Position numbers and translations under genes: made by a program | Assembly: GCA_019637095.1 (NCBI GenBank) | Contig: JAHBWG010000049.1 | Location: 1-64,000, forward strand | Origin: Sandaracinaceae bacterium | Lineage (GTDB): Bacteria; Myxococcota_A; Polyangia; Polyangiales; Sandaracinaceae | Reading direction: 5' to 3' | Length of the DNA: 64,000 nucleotides | Shown here: positions 49,961-58,803 of the stretch, piece after piece | How the letters are laid out: each line of letters begins with the position of its first letter | How positions within the stretch are numbered: position 1 is the first letter of the stretch | The notes under the pieces: generated by a model | What the model was told of the DNA's origin: nothing | Seen by the model: only the letters and a program-made list of their open reading frames with translations | The model's database searches: none

Positions 49961-50102
49961 GGCCATCGCGCAGCGATGGCCGTTGGCCGAGGGGGCCCCA
50001 TCGCTCCGCGATGGGGTCGAAGGCGGCGAAGCCGCCTTCGCCTTGGGTGGGGGGCCCCATGCGGCTTTGCCGCATGGGGGGAGGGGCTGGAACAGCCCCT
50101 CC
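49961..50102 (-). repeat. Five-hairpin intergenic repeat, full copy 2
   Basis: This is the inverted counterpart of 18399-18545. In element order the stems are 50102-50094/50088-50080 (9 bp), 50079-50069/50065-50055 (11 bp), 50040-50031/50027-50018 (10 bp), 50016-50008/50004-49996 (9 bp) and 49981-49973/49969-49961 (9 bp). Loops are GTTCC, AAA, TTC, GGA and TGC. Compared with copy 1, four stem positions differ on both sides so that pairing is kept. It begins seven bases beyond the stop of the gene ending at 50109, in that gene's direction. Confidence 0.88.
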
Positions 50103-50108
50103 GCCAGC

Positions 50109-50897
50109 TCAGAACAGCATGATCGCGCCGGCCGCCGTGAGCAGGCCGAACGTCGTGAGGCCGACGACCTGGTGCACCGTGGCGAGCGCCTGGAGCGCCG
50201 CGAAGTCGTTGGCGCGGTCGAGCCCGAACCAGTCCTGCGAGATCGCGAGGCCGAGGAACAGCTGCGCCAGCATCCCGCCGAGGTGCGCCCAGCGGAGCAC
50301 CTTGTGCAGGCGCAGGTTGCTCGCGTACGCGCCGTCGCCTTGGTCGAGGTGATCGGGGTCGGGCATCGCGAGCGAGATCGTGAACGTCGTCGTGTAGAGC
50401 GCGGTCGTCGCGATCCACGACGCGCGGTGGACCCACGGCTCGCCCCAGCACTGCTCCTGGCCGAAGATCGCGTCGCCGCGCACGCAGCCCGAGTCCTCGA
50501 CGCCGCCGAAGAACCCGTAGAGGTTGTAGTACTGGAACATCCCGAGGGTGACCGTCGCGAGCATCGAGACCCACGTCGCGATCCCGAACGCGCGGTGCAC
50601 GGGCATCAGGTCGGCGCGCTGCCGGAGCTGCGCGGCGTACTCGTCGTTGGAGGTCTCGGCGGTCTGCCGAGGGGTGGGCACGGGCGCGGGCTCGGCACGC
50701 CGCGTCTGGACGGCGGGCGCCTCCTCGTCGGCGCCGGCGCCGTCGTCGCCCGCGTCGTCCTCTGCCGCGTCGGCGAGCTGAGCGAAGACCGGCGGGAAGA
50801 GGATCGCACCGGGCGGCGCGGCGAGGTCGCCGGGCGGCGGGGTGAGCGCGAAGCCGAAGATGGGCGTGGCGAGCGCGAGCGCGGCGAGCGGCGTCAT
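50109..50897 (-). CDS. Polytopic membrane protein with intramembrane histidines (cytochrome b561-like?)
   Basis: The 262-residue protein has an N-terminal signal-like segment and a Pro/Ala/acidic region to about residue 85. At least four hydrophobic helices follow. Histidines recur at helix ends or inside them: MPVHRAFGIATW, EPWVHRASWIATTALY, RLHKVLRWAHLGGMLAQLFLGLA and ATVHQVVGLTTFGLL. Such spacing can hold b-type haems, so a b561-like electron carrier is possible, but the family was not recognised. A Cys pair (GCVRG and QCWG) lies in a loop. The five-hairpin repeat follows the stop. Confidence 0.6.
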   Translation of the reverse strand: MTPLAALALATPIFGFALTPPPGDLAAPPGAILFPPVFAQLADAAEDDAGDDGAGADEEAPAVQTRRAEPAPVPTPRQTAETSNDEYAAQLRQRADLMPVHRAFGIATWVSMLATVTLGMFQYYNLYGFFGGVEDSGCVRGDAIFGQEQCWGEPWVHRASWIATTALYTTTFTISLAMPDPDHLDQGDGAYASNLRLHKVLRWAHLGGMLAQLFLGLAISQDWFGLDRANDFAALQALATVHQVVGLTTFGLLTAAGAIMLF

Positions 50898-50995
50898 CGG
50901 TCCTCCGGGCGCGAGCGTACCGCGAACCGACGGGCGTGGCAGGCCTCGCGCACGAGATCGCGCAGTTCGTCGCGGGTTGGGCTACGCTCGGGGCC

Positions 50996-51403
50996 GTGAG
51001 CTTCGGACAGCCCCCCCACGGACCGCCGCCGCACGGCGGCTTCGGCCCTCCCCCGCAAGGCTACGGCGTGCCGCCGCAAGGCTACGGGGGGCCGCCGCAG
51101 CACGGCTTCGGGCCGCCCGTCGCGGCGACGCCGCCGGCGGTGCAGATCAACACGGACCTCGCGCTCATCGTCGGGCTCGTCGTCGCGATGTTCTGCGGGT
51201 GCCTGCCTGGCGGGCTGTTCGCGGTCTACTTCGCCGACCAGGCGAAGAAGGCGGCGCGGCGCGGCGACGCGGTGGAGGCGAACGCCAAGCTCCGGCTCTC
51301 GTACATCGTCAGCGGCGTCTCGGTCGGCATCCTCTGCCTCCTGCCGTGCCTCTACTTCGCGTTCGTGTTCCTCGTCGCGGGCGCGGGCGCCATCGCCGGA
51401 TGA
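50996..51403 (+). CDS. CD225/dispanin-family membrane protein
   Basis: The 135-residue protein has an N-terminal Pro/Gly/Gln/His-rich region with repeats of PPQGYG. Two membrane segments follow. Between and around the first is INTDLALIVGLVVAMFCGCLPGGLFAVYFADQAKKAARRGDAVEAN, matching the CD225 pattern (hydrophobic half, Cys-x-Cys-Leu-Pro, an Ala/Lys amphipathic loop with Gly-Asp). The second helix is LLPCLYFAFVFLVAG. Eukaryotic members (IFITM) alter membrane fusion; bacterial members have no settled role. The start is a GTG at 50996. Confidence 0.8.
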   Translation: MSFGQPPHGPPPHGGFGPPPQGYGVPPQGYGGPPQHGFGPPVAATPPAVQINTDLALIVGLVVAMFCGCLPGGLFAVYFADQAKKAARRGDAVEANAKLRLSYIVSGVSVGILCLLPCLYFAFVFLVAGAGAIAG

Positions 51404-51413
51404 GCCCCGTCGC

Positions 51414-53345
51414 TCAGGGTCGCGGGAAGTCCGTCGCCTCGTAGGGATCGCGCACGCGCGCGAGCCCGCCGCGCAGGTGCGTCGCGAGGAAGTCGAACCA
51501 CGCCTGCGCGCCGACGTCGCTGTCGCCGACGTTGTCGTGCGTGGCGAGCTGCACCTCGCCGCCGCCGCGCCGCACCCAGTCGAACTGCAGCAGGCCGCCG
51601 GTGGCGCGACCCTCGTCGAAGTTACCAGCGACCGGCGACGCGACGACCTCGAAGCCCGGCTCCGCGCGCCGCAGCGGGCCGACGATGGGCACCCCGTACG
51701 CGCGACCGAGGGCGTAGTTCGCGACGTTGGGGACGACGTTGTCGTCGAGCACCACGCCGAGCAGCACGCTCGGCACGCGCGGCGCGCGGTCGAAGCGATC
51801 GCGCAGCCCGCGCGCGCCGTAGCTGGCGGGATCGCCCGCGTCGAGGATCGTCTGGAGCACCGGGAAGAAGCGCCGCACGTCGCCCGGCGTCGCGTTGCGC
51901 GGCCGGAGCAGATCCACGAGCGCGCCGAAGAGCGACGACGCGTACATGATCGTCGACACGCGCCCGCCCGGGACGACGAGGACGCCGGCGGAGTACGCGT
52001 CGGTCGCGGCGAGCAGCTCCGGCCCCATCAGCCCCCCGAGCGAGACGCCGAGGTACGCGAGCTGGTCGGGCGCGACGTCGGGCGCGCCGTCTCCGTCCAC
52101 GTCGGGCGCGCTCTCGAGCAGCCGCGTGAGCTGGAGCCGATCCCAGGTCGTCTGGCGGAAGTGCTCGCGCAGCCGTGTCGCGTGGAGCGCGCGCCCGCTG
52201 ATCTCCCCGATCGCGAAGAACTCGAGCACCACCGAGAGCGTCGCGGCCTCGGGGTCCGCGTGCGTCGGGTGGTCGCCGTGGACGAGCGCGGGCGCGGCCA
52301 CCGTCGCCCAGCCCTCGGGGCCGGCGAACTGCGCGAGGCGGCGCGCCTGCTCGCGATCGCCGCCGAGGCCGTGTCCGAAGAGCAGCGTCGGGTACGGCGG
52401 CGTGCCGCCCGCGGGCAGCCAGAACGTGACGGGGACCTCGTAACGCGCCACCGGCACGGCGGGCGCACCGGCGGCGCGGCGGAACACCCCGTCGGCGTCG
52501 CGGTAGTCGATGGCCTCGAAGCGCGCGTCGCACCGCACCAGCTCGCCGTCGGGCCGGCAGCTCGACCCGAGCAGCGCGGGCGCCGGGCGCGCGGCGACGT
52601 CCGCCGCCACCGCCAGCGTGTCCTCCTCGATCGACTGCGTCGGGAAGGCGACGAACGCGGCGAGCTCCGCCGGCGACGCGATCACGCCGAGCGCGACGAG
52701 CGCGTCGAGCGCGGCGCGCGCGCGCGCGTCCGGGCTCGCGAGCTCGGCCGCGAGCGCGGCGCTCGGGGCGAGGCAATCCCCCGTGAATGGCGCAAGCCGC
52801 GTGGTCACGAACGCGGCGACCTCGGCGCGCGCCGGGAGCGGATGGAGCGGCGCGAGCAAGAGCGTGCGGTCGTCGTCCGTCGCCTCGACGAGCACCGGGT
52901 GGATGCGCGGCGGACCTGGCGAGACGACCACGAGCCCGAGCCCCGCGCCGGGCGCCGCCGTGGCCTCGGCGCTCGGCAAGGCCGCGACGTCGAACGCGCG
53001 CCCGAACGTGAAGAACGCCTCGGCGTTGATCCCGAACCCGTCGAGCTCGCCGAGGTCCTCGCTGAAGACCTGGCGGTAGCCGCGCAGGCGCGCGACGAGG
53101 TCTGGGTACGCGGCCTCGTCGAAGCGCAGCCGGTGCCCCGTCTCGGTCGTCGCGTCGTCGACGAGCAGCGCGGGCTCGGGCCAGCGGGGAAGCCCGCCGG
53201 GCTCGTCGATCAGCGCCGTGCACGACGGGCCCGCGTCCTCGAGCCCCGCGTCCTCGAGCCCCCCGTCCCGCGCGCCTGCGCCGTCGCAGCCGAGCGCGCC
53301 GACCACCGCCAAGAGCCACCCGAGAGACGCCCACCGCCCACGCAT
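51414..53345 (-). CDS. Lipoprotein alpha/beta hydrolase
   Basis: The 643-residue protein has a signal peptide and lipobox (AVVGALGC), then Asp/Gly linker repeats. Residues 60-300 form an N-terminal region like that of large surface lipases. The alpha/beta hydrolase core has YPTLLFGHGLGGDREQARRLA, a GHG oxyanion-type segment, and the nucleophile elbow LAYLGVSLGGLMGPELL (GVSLGG). Asp in VVLDDNVVP and His in LATHDNVGD are possible acid and base. It probably hydrolyses esters or lipids outside the cell. The ATG at 53345 is the start of the signal peptide; upstream in-frame starts add a polar leader. Confidence 0.8.
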   Translation of the reverse strand: MRGRWASLGWLLAVVGALGCDGAGARDGGLEDAGLEDAGPSCTALIDEPGGLPRWPEPALLVDDATTETGHRLRFDEAAYPDLVARLRGYRQVFSEDLGELDGFGINAEAFFTFGRAFDVAALPSAEATAAPGAGLGLVVVSPGPPRIHPVLVEATDDDRTLLLAPLHPLPARAEVAAFVTTRLAPFTGDCLAPSAALAAELASPDARARAALDALVALGVIASPAELAAFVAFPTQSIEEDTLAVAADVAARPAPALLGSSCRPDGELVRCDARFEAIDYRDADGVFRRAAGAPAVPVARYEVPVTFWLPAGGTPPYPTLLFGHGLGGDREQARRLAQFAGPEGWATVAAPALVHGDHPTHADPEAATLSVVLEFFAIGEISGRALHATRLREHFRQTTWDRLQLTRLLESAPDVDGDGAPDVAPDQLAYLGVSLGGLMGPELLAATDAYSAGVLVVPGGRVSTIMYASSLFGALVDLLRPRNATPGDVRRFFPVLQTILDAGDPASYGARGLRDRFDRAPRVPSVLLGVVLDDNVVPNVANYALGRAYGVPIVGPLRRAEPGFEVVASPVAGNFDEGRATGGLLQFDWVRRGGGEVQLATHDNVGDSDVGAQAWFDFLATHLRGGLARVRDPYEATDFPRP

Positions 53346-53419
53346 CGCGACACTCTGGCATGTGAGGAGCCGCCCGCGCACGCCTTGACCGCGCCGCTCG
53401 GACGCTCGAAACACCGACG

Positions 53420-54340
<921 letters not shown>

Positions 54341-54414
54341 GCGGAGCGCGGCTCCGAAGAGAAAGATCCTCATCCGGGGACTGCTTGGCGACAACGTGCG
54401 CTACTCTCGTACGA

Positions 54415-56106
54415 ATGAAGCAGTATCACCTCGTCCTCCTGGCCTTCCCCTCGATCGCGCTGTCGGCCTGTGACGGAGGAGGAGGCGGCGATCCGCTGCG
54501 CCCCGACGGCGGGAGCACACCGGAGCCGACGGTCACCTACCACCGCGACGTCGCGCCGCTCGTCGCGCGCGAGTGCCTGAGCTGCCACGTCGAGGGCGGC
54601 ATCGGCCCGTTCGCGCTCGACACCTACGCGCGGCTCGTCGAGCAGTCCGAGTTCGTCCTGCCCGCGGTGATGGCTGGCTACATGCCGCCGTGGATGCCGG
54701 ACCCCGACTGCCGCGTGTTCGAGCACCAGCGCCAGCTCTCCGCGGCCGAGCGCCAGGTCTTCGAGCAGTGGGTGGCCGAGGACATGCCCGAGGGCGACCC
54801 GGCGACCGCGCCGCCGCCGCCGCCGGCTCCGCCGGCGTTCACCGCGACGCACGTCGCGCGCATGACGCAGGAGTACCTTCCCGACGCGCGCGTGCCCGAC
54901 GACTACCGGTGCTTCCTGCTGGACCACACCTTCGAGCGCGACAGCTTCCTCGTCGGGCGCAACGTGGTCCCGGGCGCCGGCGCCCTCGTGCACCACGTCC
55001 TCGTATACGGCGTGCCGCCCGAGATGGTCGCGACGATCGAGGGCGCCGACGCCGCCGAGGATGGACCGGGCTACACCTGCTTCGGCGGCCCGGTCCCGAC
55101 GGCGATGGAGACGCGCGGGGGCGCGCTCGGCCTCGTCGGCATGGGCGGCTGGGTGCCGGGCGCCCTCCCCGTCGTCGAGCGCGAGGGCCGCGGCGTGTAC
55201 ATCCCGGCGGGCTCGCGGATCGTCATGCAGGTGCACTACAACCTACTCGGGAACGAGCCCGCGGCCGACCGCACCGAGTACCACATGCGGATCACCGAGG
55301 ACGCGCCCGCGCAGCTCGCCACGACGTTCCCGACGGTGATCCTGGATCTGAACATCGCGGCGGGGCGCGCCGAGAACCCGCACCGCGCGGTCTTCCGCAA
55401 CTACCGCTCCGACGCGCTGAACCTCACCGGCCTCATGCCGCACATGCACCTGCTCGGCCGGCAGATCAGCTTGCACCGAGTACCCGCGGCCGGCGCCGCG
55501 GAGGACCACGAGTGCCTGATCGACGTCCCGCGTTGGAGCTTCGGCTGGCAGGAGAGCTACGCGGTGCGGCGCGACGACGCGATGACGATCGCGCCGGGCG
55601 AAGGGCTCGAGCTCTTCTGCAACTACGACAACTCCCCCACGAACCAGCCCGTGATCAACGGAACGCGCGTGGAGCCGCGCGACGTGACCTGGGGCGAGGG
55701 CACGCTCGACGAGATGTGCCTGCTCTACGTGCAGCACGAGACCCCGTGGACCGGCACCCCGCCGGCGCGCGGCTGCGACGCGGCCGCCGACTGCCTCGCC
55801 GGCTGCACGAGCGGCGACGCGGAGTGTCTGCTCTCCTGCGAGGGCCTCGCGGGCGGCTGCCGGATCTGCGTCATGGAGTCGACGCTCGGCTGCGCGCGTG
55901 ACACGTGCCTCGCCGCGTACGCGCCGGCCGCGGCGTGCTTCCAGACCTGTCTCTTGAGCTTCGCGGTGGTCGGCGGCTCGTTCGATCGCTGCATGGCGGC
56001 GGAGTGTCCCGAGGGAACCTGGCCGCGGGCGCGTGACTGCGTCGAGCGCGTGGTCGAGGCGGGCACGTGCGACGCGCGGCTCACCGCGTGCGGCATCTCG
56101 CGCTGA
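54415..56106 (+). CDS. Copper type II monooxygenase-like lipoprotein with a haem-c motif
   Basis: The 563-residue protein has a signal peptide and lipobox (IALSAC). Near residue 57 is CLSCH, a c-type haem site within a short cytochrome-like segment (YHRDVAPLVARECLSCH). The middle matches the peptidylglycine/dopamine monooxygenase fold. ALVHHVLVYG and MQVHYNLLG could supply histidines for one copper, and LMPHMHLLGRQ the His-x-His for the other. The C-terminal 130 residues are Cys-rich with repeated CxxxC spacing. Ascorbate-type hydroxylation outside the cell is likely, and the haem may supply electrons; the latter is inference. Its last 40 bases overlap the next gene. Confidence 0.82.
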   Translation: MKQYHLVLLAFPSIALSACDGGGGGDPLRPDGGSTPEPTVTYHRDVAPLVARECLSCHVEGGIGPFALDTYARLVEQSEFVLPAVMAGYMPPWMPDPDCRVFEHQRQLSAAERQVFEQWVAEDMPEGDPATAPPPPPAPPAFTATHVARMTQEYLPDARVPDDYRCFLLDHTFERDSFLVGRNVVPGAGALVHHVLVYGVPPEMVATIEGADAAEDGPGYTCFGGPVPTAMETRGGALGLVGMGGWVPGALPVVEREGRGVYIPAGSRIVMQVHYNLLGNEPAADRTEYHMRITEDAPAQLATTFPTVILDLNIAAGRAENPHRAVFRNYRSDALNLTGLMPHMHLLGRQISLHRVPAAGAAEDHECLIDVPRWSFGWQESYAVRRDDAMTIAPGEGLELFCNYDNSPTNQPVINGTRVEPRDVTWGEGTLDEMCLLYVQHETPWTGTPPARGCDAAADCLAGCTSGDAECLLSCEGLAGGCRICVMESTLGCARDTCLAAYAPAAACFQTCLLSFAVVGGSFDRCMAAECPEGTWPRARDCVERVVEAGTCDARLTACGISR

Positions 56107-57296
56107 CGCTCGGGCTCGTCGCGCTCGCGGGCCCGGCGCGCGCGCACGGCCCCGCGCCCGTGGCGCTCGAGGTGCTCGCCCACGACGGGCGCGCGCCGCT
56201 CGCGCTGCGCACCAGCGTCGGCCTCGCCGTCGCCCGCGGGGACGGGACCTACGCCTACGTCTGCCCCGCGCGCTGGGACGGGAACGAGCTCGCCCTCGCC
56301 GCCGGCGCGCGCGACGGCCGCGACCTGCTCGTCCACAGCGCCGGCGCCGCCTACCTCTCGCGCGACGGCGGCTGCACCTTCGCGCCGCTGACCGACGGGT
56401 CGCTCTACGTGATGGCCGCCGCCTCGACGGGGCAAGGCTTCTTGCTCGTGGCCGAGGACGCGTCGGCGAGCGGTCCGCGGCGCTCGCGTCTCTTCGAGGT
56501 CTCCGACGGCGTGCTCGAGGAGCTCCCCCTCGCGCTCCCCGGCGCGGTGGACGGCGCGCTCGGGATCCCCGGCGGGTGGCTCGTCGCCGGGCACGCGCCG
56601 GTCGGCTTCGTCGCCGGTCCCGACGGAGTCCTCGCCACCTTCGAGACGAGCGCGAGCTGGATCACGCCGCGCGCCCTCGACGCAGGCGATCTCTGGCTGC
56701 GCGTCGCGGGCGCCGACGGAGTGATCCTCGCGCGCGTGGGCGCAGGTGAGGTCGAGCTCACCGCCCCGAGCGCACGCCTGGTCGGCGGGCCCATCCGGCT
56801 CGACGGCCGCTGGCTCGCCCTCCTCGACGGAGCCCTCCACGCGTTCGAGGACGGCGCGTGGCACCTCGAGGGCGAGCTCCCGTGGACGTGCCTCCAGAGC
56901 TACGAAGGGCGCCACTTCGCGTGCGGCCTCGAGGCGCTCTGGGAGCTCGCGCCCGGCGCGCCCGTGCCCGCCGCGGTCGCGGCGTTCTCGTTCTCGCAGC
57001 TCGCGCCGCCCGACGCGTGCGGCGAGCCCGCGACGCGCGCCGCCTGCGGCCGCGAGTGGGCGCACTTCGGCGGCGAGGCCGGCTGGCTCGACGCCCCGCC
57101 CGCGACGAGACCCGGCGAACCGCGCGGCGCGACACCGGGGAGCGGCGACGGCTGCGCCGCTTCCTCGACGCCGCCGCGCGGGAGCCTCGCCCTCGTCGTC
57201 GCGCTCGCCGCGTTCGCGTCGGCGCGCTCGCGACGGGCGATGCAGCGCGCGAGCAGGGTGGCTACCAGAGGACCGGCTCGCCGATGCAGTTCGTGA
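56067..57296 (+). CDS. Secreted beta-propeller-like protein with MYXO-CTERM-type tail
   Basis: The 409-residue product has a signal peptide (HLALTLGLVALAGPARAHG). Repeated strands with Asp/Gly turns follow (SVGLAVARGDGTYAYV, LLVHSAGAAYLSRDGGCTF, SLYVMAAASTGQGFLLVAED, GVLATFETSASW, LDGRWLALLDGALHAFED), suggesting a propeller. Cysteines occur late (CLQSY, CGLE, CGEP, CGRE). The tail has GCAASS, a hydrophobic helix (GSLALVVALAAFA) and SARSRRA, the MYXO-CTERM layout, with about 23 more residues beyond it. The GTG at 56067 overlaps the copper monooxygenase end by 40 bp. The 3' end overlaps the convergent gene by 35 bp. Confidence 0.65.
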   Translation: MRRAAHRVRHLALTLGLVALAGPARAHGPAPVALEVLAHDGRAPLALRTSVGLAVARGDGTYAYVCPARWDGNELALAAGARDGRDLLVHSAGAAYLSRDGGCTFAPLTDGSLYVMAAASTGQGFLLVAEDASASGPRRSRLFEVSDGVLEELPLALPGAVDGALGIPGGWLVAGHAPVGFVAGPDGVLATFETSASWITPRALDAGDLWLRVAGADGVILARVGAGEVELTAPSARLVGGPIRLDGRWLALLDGALHAFEDGAWHLEGELPWTCLQSYEGRHFACGLEALWELAPGAPVPAAVAAFSFSQLAPPDACGEPATRAACGREWAHFGGEAGWLDAPPATRPGEPRGATPGSGDGCAASSTPPRGSLALVVALAAFASARSRRAMQRASRVATRGPARRCSS

Positions 57297-58692
57297 GATC
57301 GAAGAGCATGAAGATCAGCGCCTGCTCCTGAGGCGTGATCGTGCTCGTGCAGCCCTGCGGGAAGCTCGGCGGCTCACCGCCGAACGGGCTGCTCTGCGCC
57401 TGGTCCGCGCTCGAGACGTGGATGTCGCTGAACACCACGCGCCCGCACGCCTCGGTCTCGAACCCGTGGAGCGGCGCATCGAAGCTGAAGTAGACGGGCG
57501 TCGACTCCACCCAGATCCACGGCTGCGCGCCCATGCCCACGCTGCTCGACGACTGCCGCGCCTCGCGCAGCGAGACCGGCCCGTAGGTCGTCGAGCCGCG
57601 CACGTCGGGGAGCATCATCCAGTCCGCGAGCAGCATCCCGCGCTCGAACGTCGTGTCGATGCGGCCGGTCGCCGTGTCGAGCTGCGCGCCGCCGCCCCAC
57701 CGCGCCAGGTCGCGCCAGTATGGATCGATGGCGTGCTGGAGCCAGGCGTAGTGGTAGTGCGTGAGGAACACGCGCCCGCCCGCCTCGGCGTAGCGCCGGA
57801 GCGCCTCGCGCGCGGCCTCCGGCTTGTTCGCGACCGTCTCGGAGCACTCGCAGGAGTGGATCACCGCGTCGTACGCGGCGAGGTTCTCGTAGCGCGACCA
57901 CCACTCCTGCGCCGAGGGGAAGCGCTCGCCGCCGAGCGACGCGTCGAAGCGGTTGCGCCCCGACTCGCAGGTCTCGCCGAGCAGCGGGATCGTGACGCAG
58001 ACGCGATCGGCGAAGAGGTTCACCCGCCCCGCGCGGTCCGGCATCGTGAACTCGGAGTCGTCGATCCCGAGCTTGCGCAAGAGGCACTCCATCCCGTCGC
58101 ACGAGCCGGTCGTGAGCGCGAAGCGCGGCAGGTGGCCCTCCGCGCGGTTGCGCGGCAGGCGCGTCGAATCGGGCGAGATGCTGTAGGACTGGCACGCTTC
58201 GACGACCGGGATGGTGGTGATCCGACGCCACTTGCCGATCTGGATGACGAGCTGGATGTTCTCTCCGGCCGGCACGTCGGTGAGCGTGAAGCTGCCGTCC
58301 GTCCCGGTTCGCACGGGCGTACCGACCACGCCGCTGAGCTCCGCGTCGCAGCGCAGGCACGCGCGGCCGTCCACGCCGGTGGGGATCGGCGCGACGGGGC
58401 CCTCCGCGACGTACACGACGGCGCCGGGCACGGGGAGCGTCCCGGCCGGGATGCGCACGACGCCGGAGATGCTCGTCGTGCCGCCGCCTGGGCAGATCGC
58501 GGCGTCGCGGCGCTCGGCCGGCCCGCTGTCGCTGCCCGCGCGGCTCTGGCACATCCCGCTGACGCAGACGAGTCCGTCGGCGCAGGAGGAGTCGTCCCGG
58601 CAGCTGCCGCCGGAGGGACGGTTGCCGACCGTGCAGCCGGTCAGGCCTGCGACGAACACGATGGCGGCGACGCTCGGTGCTCTCACGATCAC
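57262..58692 (-). CDS. Lipoprotein with carboxypeptidase-regulatory-like domain
   Basis: The 476-residue protein has a signal peptide and lipobox (VAGLTGC) and a short Cys region with CRDDSSCADGLVCVSGMC. Residues 70-160 resemble a carboxypeptidase regulatory or CNA-B-like beta sandwich (SISGVVRIPAGTLPVPGAVVYV, TGTDGSFTLTDVPAGENIQLVIQIG). The larger remainder has EWWSRYENLAAYDAVIHSCECSE and GGRVFLTHYHYAWLQH, which look like a globular alpha/beta domain of unknown role. Similar proteins recur in myxobacterial genomes without assigned function. Two GTG codons are possible starts; the one at 58692 is given, and one at 58686 has better spacing from GAGGAG. It follows apeB by 111 bp. Confidence 0.7.
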   Translation of the reverse strand: MIVRAPSVAAIVFVAGLTGCTVGNRPSGGSCRDDSSCADGLVCVSGMCQSRAGSDSGPAERRDAAICPGGGTTSISGVVRIPAGTLPVPGAVVYVAEGPVAPIPTGVDGRACLRCDAELSGVVGTPVRTGTDGSFTLTDVPAGENIQLVIQIGKWRRITTIPVVEACQSYSISPDSTRLPRNRAEGHLPRFALTTGSCDGMECLLRKLGIDDSEFTMPDRAGRVNLFADRVCVTIPLLGETCESGRNRFDASLGGERFPSAQEWWSRYENLAAYDAVIHSCECSETVANKPEAAREALRRYAEAGGRVFLTHYHYAWLQHAIDPYWRDLARWGGGAQLDTATGRIDTTFERGMLLADWMMLPDVRGSTTYGPVSLREARQSSSSVGMGAQPWIWVESTPVYFSFDAPLHGFETEACGRVVFSDIHVSSADQAQSSPFGGEPPSFPQGCTSTITPQEQALIFMLFDLTNCIGEPVLW

Positions 58693-58803
58693 TTCTCCTC
58701 GCGAGGCGCGACGCGCGATCCCCGTCGAGAGAGGAGAATGAGTAAGGACGAGAGAGCGGTCAACGGCGTCGCCCGCGAGAAAGGCTCGCGAAAGTGCCGT
58801 AGC

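Noticed and set aside
58741-58800. ATG at 58738-58740 with a fine ribosome site on the plus strand (Met-Ser-Lys-Asp-Glu-Arg...)
   Set aside because: The frame runs antisense through the well-supported apeB gene and has no recognisable domain. The purine run is probably the spacer between apeB and the lipoprotein gene.
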